Below are positions 6,331 to 8,384 of a stretch of 8,384 bases of DNA, one piece after another (position 1 is the stretch's first letter; the number at the start of each line of letters is the position of its first letter). The position numbers and the translations under genes were made by a program. The DNA is from Clostridiales bacterium (GTDB lineage Bacteria > Bacillota_B > Dehalobacteriia > UBA4068). Under the pieces are notes generated by a model that did no database searches, was not told where the DNA came from, and saw only the letters and a list, made by a program, of their open reading frames with translations. The DNA lies in NCBI GenBank assembly GCA_009782975.1, contig WRIA01000013.1, positions 1 to 8,384 on the forward strand, given 5' to 3'.

Positions 6331-6350
6331 ATGTTTAGATATCTAAATAT
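6331..6350. repeat. palindrome TTTAGATATCTAAA
   Basis: TTTAGATATCTAAA (6334-6347) is an exact 14-base palindrome. It extends to 20 bases with a single mismatch (G6333 opposite T6348). Its right edge overlaps a TATAAT (6348-6353). Half-site and flanks repeat in the hairpin downstream, as expected of paired protein-binding sites. Confidence 0.6.
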
Positions 6351-6351
6351 A

Positions 6352-6392
6352 ATATTTAACTTCCTAAACAAAATGTTTAGGAAGTTAAATAT
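6352..6392. repeat. perfect 19-bp inverted repeat with 3-base loop
   Basis: ATATTTAACTTCCTAAACA (6352-6370), loop AAA (6371-6373), then the exact reverse complement (6374-6392). No T-tract follows directly, so it is not a standard intrinsic terminator. It could be an operator, a transcript-stabilising stem, or a weak bidirectional terminator for the J-domain gene. Confidence 0.85.
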
Positions 6393-6446
6393 ATGCCAAA
6401 GTAACTGTCAAACTTTTTTGCGATGAAAATGATGAATTTTTTAACA

Positions 6447-6495
6447 ATACGGCCTTAGCGTAAATTTTTATTTTGCACAAGGGCCGTATCGCTAA
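6447..6495. repeat. two interlocked inverted repeats
   Basis: ATACGGCC (6447-6454) is matched by GGCCGTAT (6482-6489); the stem reaches 10 pairs if T6455-G6481 and T6456-A6480 are counted. TTAGCG (6455-6460) is matched by CGCTAA (6490-6495). The order is A-B-A'-B', so both stems together form a pseudoknot topology; otherwise they are alternatives, since two bases are shared. The last arm overlaps the -35 box of the sigma-D candidate. Confidence 0.6.
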
Positions 6496-6520
6496 AGTTT
6501 AACACCAAAATCACGAATAA
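6493..6520 (+). promoter_or_regulatory. possible sigma-D promoter of fliD
   Basis: TAAAGTTT (6493-6500) is identical to the extended sigma-28 -35 box. A fair -10 match, ACGAATAA (6513-6520, 5 of 8 to GCCGATAA), follows with a 16-base spacing from TAAA, one longer than ideal. RNA would start near 6527, about 57 bases before fliD, which in many bacteria is a sigma-28 or mixed-class gene. The imperfect -10 keeps confidence low. Confidence 0.35.
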
Positions 6521-6583
6521 TTATATGTAGGGTTTAACTGCCTGTTTTTTGCGTCTGCCTTAATAAGCAAAGGAGTGTATATT

Positions 6584-8384
6584 ATGGCGATCAATTCTAT
6601 CGGACCAACCAGATTATTCGGCCTGGCCTCCGGCCTGGACACGGAATCCCTTGTCAGGAGCTTGATGCGTATCGAGATGCAAAAGCTTAACCGGGAGCTT
6701 AGGGCCAAAACCACATTGCAATGGAGGCAGGATGCCTTGACCAATGTGGCCAACGATCTAAGGACATTCAAAAATACTTTTCTTACCACCTTGGGCGCCG
6801 ATGCCATGCTGCAATCAAGCACCTATACATCGTTTAAGGTGGATCTTTCCGGCGCTAAAAAGGATGCTGTAAGCATTTCCGCCAATTCCGAGGCCACGGC
6901 CGGGCAGATAACTATAAACAAGATCACCGCTTTGGCTTCGGGGGCTACCGCAAAAAGCGCCGGCAAGGTTTCCAAGGACGGCCAACAGCTTTCGGAGAAC
7001 AATTCCGCGCGCCTGGGCGATCTTAAATTCGCCAACGATCTGTTTGGCGACGGCAATGACGTTTCTTTCGCCATCAACGGGGTCAGCTTCACATTTAACA
7101 AAAATACCACCTTACAGGGCATGATGGAAACCGTCAACAGCAGCGCTGCCGGGGTAAACATGACCTACAGCCGTTTAACCGACGGTTTTTCCATAACCAC
7201 CAAGGAGACCGGCGCTGACCAGGAGCTTAAAATACTTAATATCCGGGGCAATGCCTTTGGAACAAACAGCGCTTTCGGCATCTTTGCTTCGGGCGCCGAG
7301 GTAAAAAGCGCGGATAAAGTTTCGGCAAGCGGTACCCAGCTTACGGATAATCTTTTTGTGGAGCTGGGAGATCTGGATTTCGCCAACGAGCTTTTCCAGG
7401 ACTCCATGGGCAATGATACCAGCGAGATCCGCTTCCAGCTAAACGACTATATGTTTACTTTTGAAAAAACCGACACACTGGCGGATATGCTGAGCAGGAT
7501 AAACAGCAGCGGGGCCAATGTGGAAATGACCTACGACCGCCTTACGGACCGTTTTACCGTCACTTCCACAAACGATCAGGCGCTTACCATAATCAATCAT
7601 GAGGGCAATGCCTTCGGTACAGACAGCGCTTTCGGCATACAGGAGGTTTCGGGCGCTATAACTACATATAAAGGCTCCAATGCCGTGGCCTATATCAACG
7701 GCTCGCGTGTGGAGCGCTCCACCAATACCTTCCGTGCCGACGGCGTACAATATACGCTAAACTATGTTACCGGCGAGGAAAGCGCGGCGGAAGCCGCCTT
7801 AGGCCTGCTGGATACGGCCGACCCGGCCAACGACCCGGCCAATGCCATAAACATCCTGCTTACCAAGGATATAGATAGCGCCTTCAACAATATCAAATCC
7901 TTTATAGACGGCTATAACGTAATGGTAAGAAAGCTTAACGACCTGTTGCGCGAAAAGAAAGACACCAAATACTACGCACTTACCGAAGAAGAAAAAGCGG
8001 AGATGACCGAAAAGCAGATAGAACAATGGGAGGGATACGCCAAAAGCGGCCTTTTGCGCAATGACCGGGATATTCAAAGGCTGCTTGACAATATGCGCGC
8101 GGCCTTTTACAGCACCGTGGAAGGCGCCGGGCTTTCCCCGCAGCAAATAGGCTTGCGTACCGGCAGTTACCTGGATTCCGAGGGCAAGTATAACGGCGGC
8201 AACGGGGAGATATCTATAAACGAAAGCCTTTTGCGCGCGGCCCTGGAAAAAGATTCCGACCAGGTTATGCGCGTGTTTATGGGCGGTGTCGGCTCCAACA
8301 ACCCGGCGGAAAAGGGGCTTATCTACCGTTTGACCGATGTAATAGATACTTATATAAGCGACACCCAGTATATTACCATGTACG
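6584..8384 (+). CDS. fliD: flagellar filament cap protein FliD, 3' end missing
   Basis: FliD (HAP2) forms the cap at the filament tip and guides flagellin folding after export. The first 600 residues are present and the frame is open to the window edge. The N-terminus (GPTRLFGLASGLDTESLVRSLM, then ALTNVANDLRTFKNTF) is the conserved D0/D1 helical region. Residues 119-235 and 236-355 are two related copies of one domain, each with a flagellin hook IN-type core (for example FTFNKNTTLQGMMETVNSS and FTFEKTDTLADMLSRINSS). They are followed by GSNAVAYINGSRVERSTNTF and the C-terminal D1 helices, including YYALTEEEKAEMTEKQIEQW and AKSGLLRND, typical of Firmicute FliD. AAAGGAG (6569-6575) lies 8 bases before the ATG. 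There is no Sec signal, as expected for a flagellar export substrate. The missing end should hold the last coiled-coil helix. Confidence 0.95.
   Translation, partial: MAINSIGPTRLFGLASGLDTESLVRSLMRIEMQKLNRELRAKTTLQWRQDALTNVANDLRTFKNTFLTTLGADAMLQSSTYTSFKVDLSGAKKDAVSISANSEATAGQITINKITALASGATAKSAGKVSKDGQQLSENNSARLGDLKFANDLFGDGNDVSFAINGVSFTFNKNTTLQGMMETVNSSAAGVNMTYSRLTDGFSITTKETGADQELKILNIRGNAFGTNSAFGIFASGAEVKSADKVSASGTQLTDNLFVELGDLDFANELFQDSMGNDTSEIRFQLNDYMFTFEKTDTLADMLSRINSSGANVEMTYDRLTDRFTVTSTNDQALTIINHEGNAFGTDSAFGIQEVSGAITTYKGSNAVAYINGSRVERSTNTFRADGVQYTLNYVTGEESAAEAALGLLDTADPANDPANAINILLTKDIDSAFNNIKSFIDGYNVMVRKLNDLLREKKDTKYYALTEEEKAEMTEKQIEQWEGYAKSGLLRNDRDIQRLLDNMRAAFYSTVEGAGLSPQQIGLRTGSYLDSEGKYNGGNGEISINESLLRAALEKDSDQVMRVFMGGVGSNNPAEKGLIYRLTDVIDTYISDTQYITMY
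6938..7648 (+). repeat. tandem domain duplication inside fliD
   Basis: Copy 1 covers 6938-7288 (residues 119-235) and copy 2 covers 7289-7648 (residues 236-355). Both begin with SGA, contain LGDL-FAN-LF, an IN-type core, MTY-RLTD, and end in GNAFGT-SAFGI. A third SGA opens directly after copy 2 before the sequence diverges. The offset changes from 351 to 357 bases because of small indels, so the duplication is old. Confidence 0.85.

Larger units (their letters stand above)
6262..6583. other. AT-rich control region before fliD
   Basis: A 322-base gene-free spacer between the J-domain gene and fliD. It holds a TTTAG/CTAAA palindrome (6331-6350), a perfect 19-bp hairpin (6352-6392), interlocked inverted repeats (6447-6495) and a sigma-D-like box set (6493-6520). 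No open reading frame with a ribosome site, no tRNA-like fold and no clear T-tracted terminator was found. The density of dyad symmetry suggests regulated transcription of fliD. Confidence 0.6.

Noticed and set aside
6398..6418. AAAGT...ACTTT followed by T's as a terminator for the J-domain gene
   Set aside because: The stem is only 5 A/T-rich pairs with a 9-base loop, too weak to support a terminator call.
6461..6490. TAAATTTT followed by GCCGTATC as a sigma-D promoter of fliD
   Set aside because: The spacing is 18 bases and the -10 box matches only in GCCG. The set at 6493-6520 fits better.
6511..8146. Series of minus-strand open frames opposite fliD
   Set aside because: The plus strand is open without a break from 6584 to the window end and encodes unmistakable FliD; the antisense frames are short, consecutive and domain-free.

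Overview
This window is part of a flagellar and chemotaxis locus, most likely from a member of the Bacillota. The inference rests on three things: cheC-cheD-cheY as a cassette, a free-standing FlhB C-terminal homologue directly after a FliK-like gene (the arrangement of B. subtilis ylqG-ylqH), and a FliD of the type common in Clostridia and Negativicutes. Coding sequence is moderately GC-rich with AT-rich spacers, and ATA is a favoured isoleucine codon. I cannot place it more precisely.

Left part (27-1570, minus strand): cheC, cheD and cheY are transcribed leftward, probably from one sigma-A-like promoter near 1694-1722. They encode a CheY-P phosphatase with two intact active sites, the receptor deamidase CheD with intact Thr/Cys/His, and the response regulator. 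In the B. subtilis model these three form an adaptation feedback loop.

Middle (1571-1853): a divergent AT-rich control region. On the plus strand it holds an exact match to the sigma-D (sigma-28) consensus, TAAA-N15-GCCGATAT, and a good sigma-A-like promoter nearer the gene. The sigma-D transcript and the cheC transcript would overlap head-on by about 35 bases.

Right part (1854-6261, plus strand): a FliK-like hook-length protein with a large Ala/Pro/Gln-rich middle, the small FlhB C-terminal homologue, a probable Cys/His peptidoglycan hydrolase without a signal peptide, and an unusual three-part protein. That last protein has a J-domain, a middle alpha/beta region that may be NTF2-like, and a clearly decayed GGDEF domain. 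It is the most unusual object in the window: a cyclase-like module that has lost its catalytic signatures, fused to an Hsp70 co-chaperone domain inside a flagellar gene cluster.

End (6262-8384): a 322-base AT-rich spacer with a perfect 19-bp hairpin, a related palindrome, a pair of interlocked inverted repeats and a possible sigma-D promoter leads into fliD. fliD is cut by the window edge and carries a tandem duplication of a domain of about 117-120 residues. No tRNA, rRNA, CRISPR array or insertion sequence was seen.
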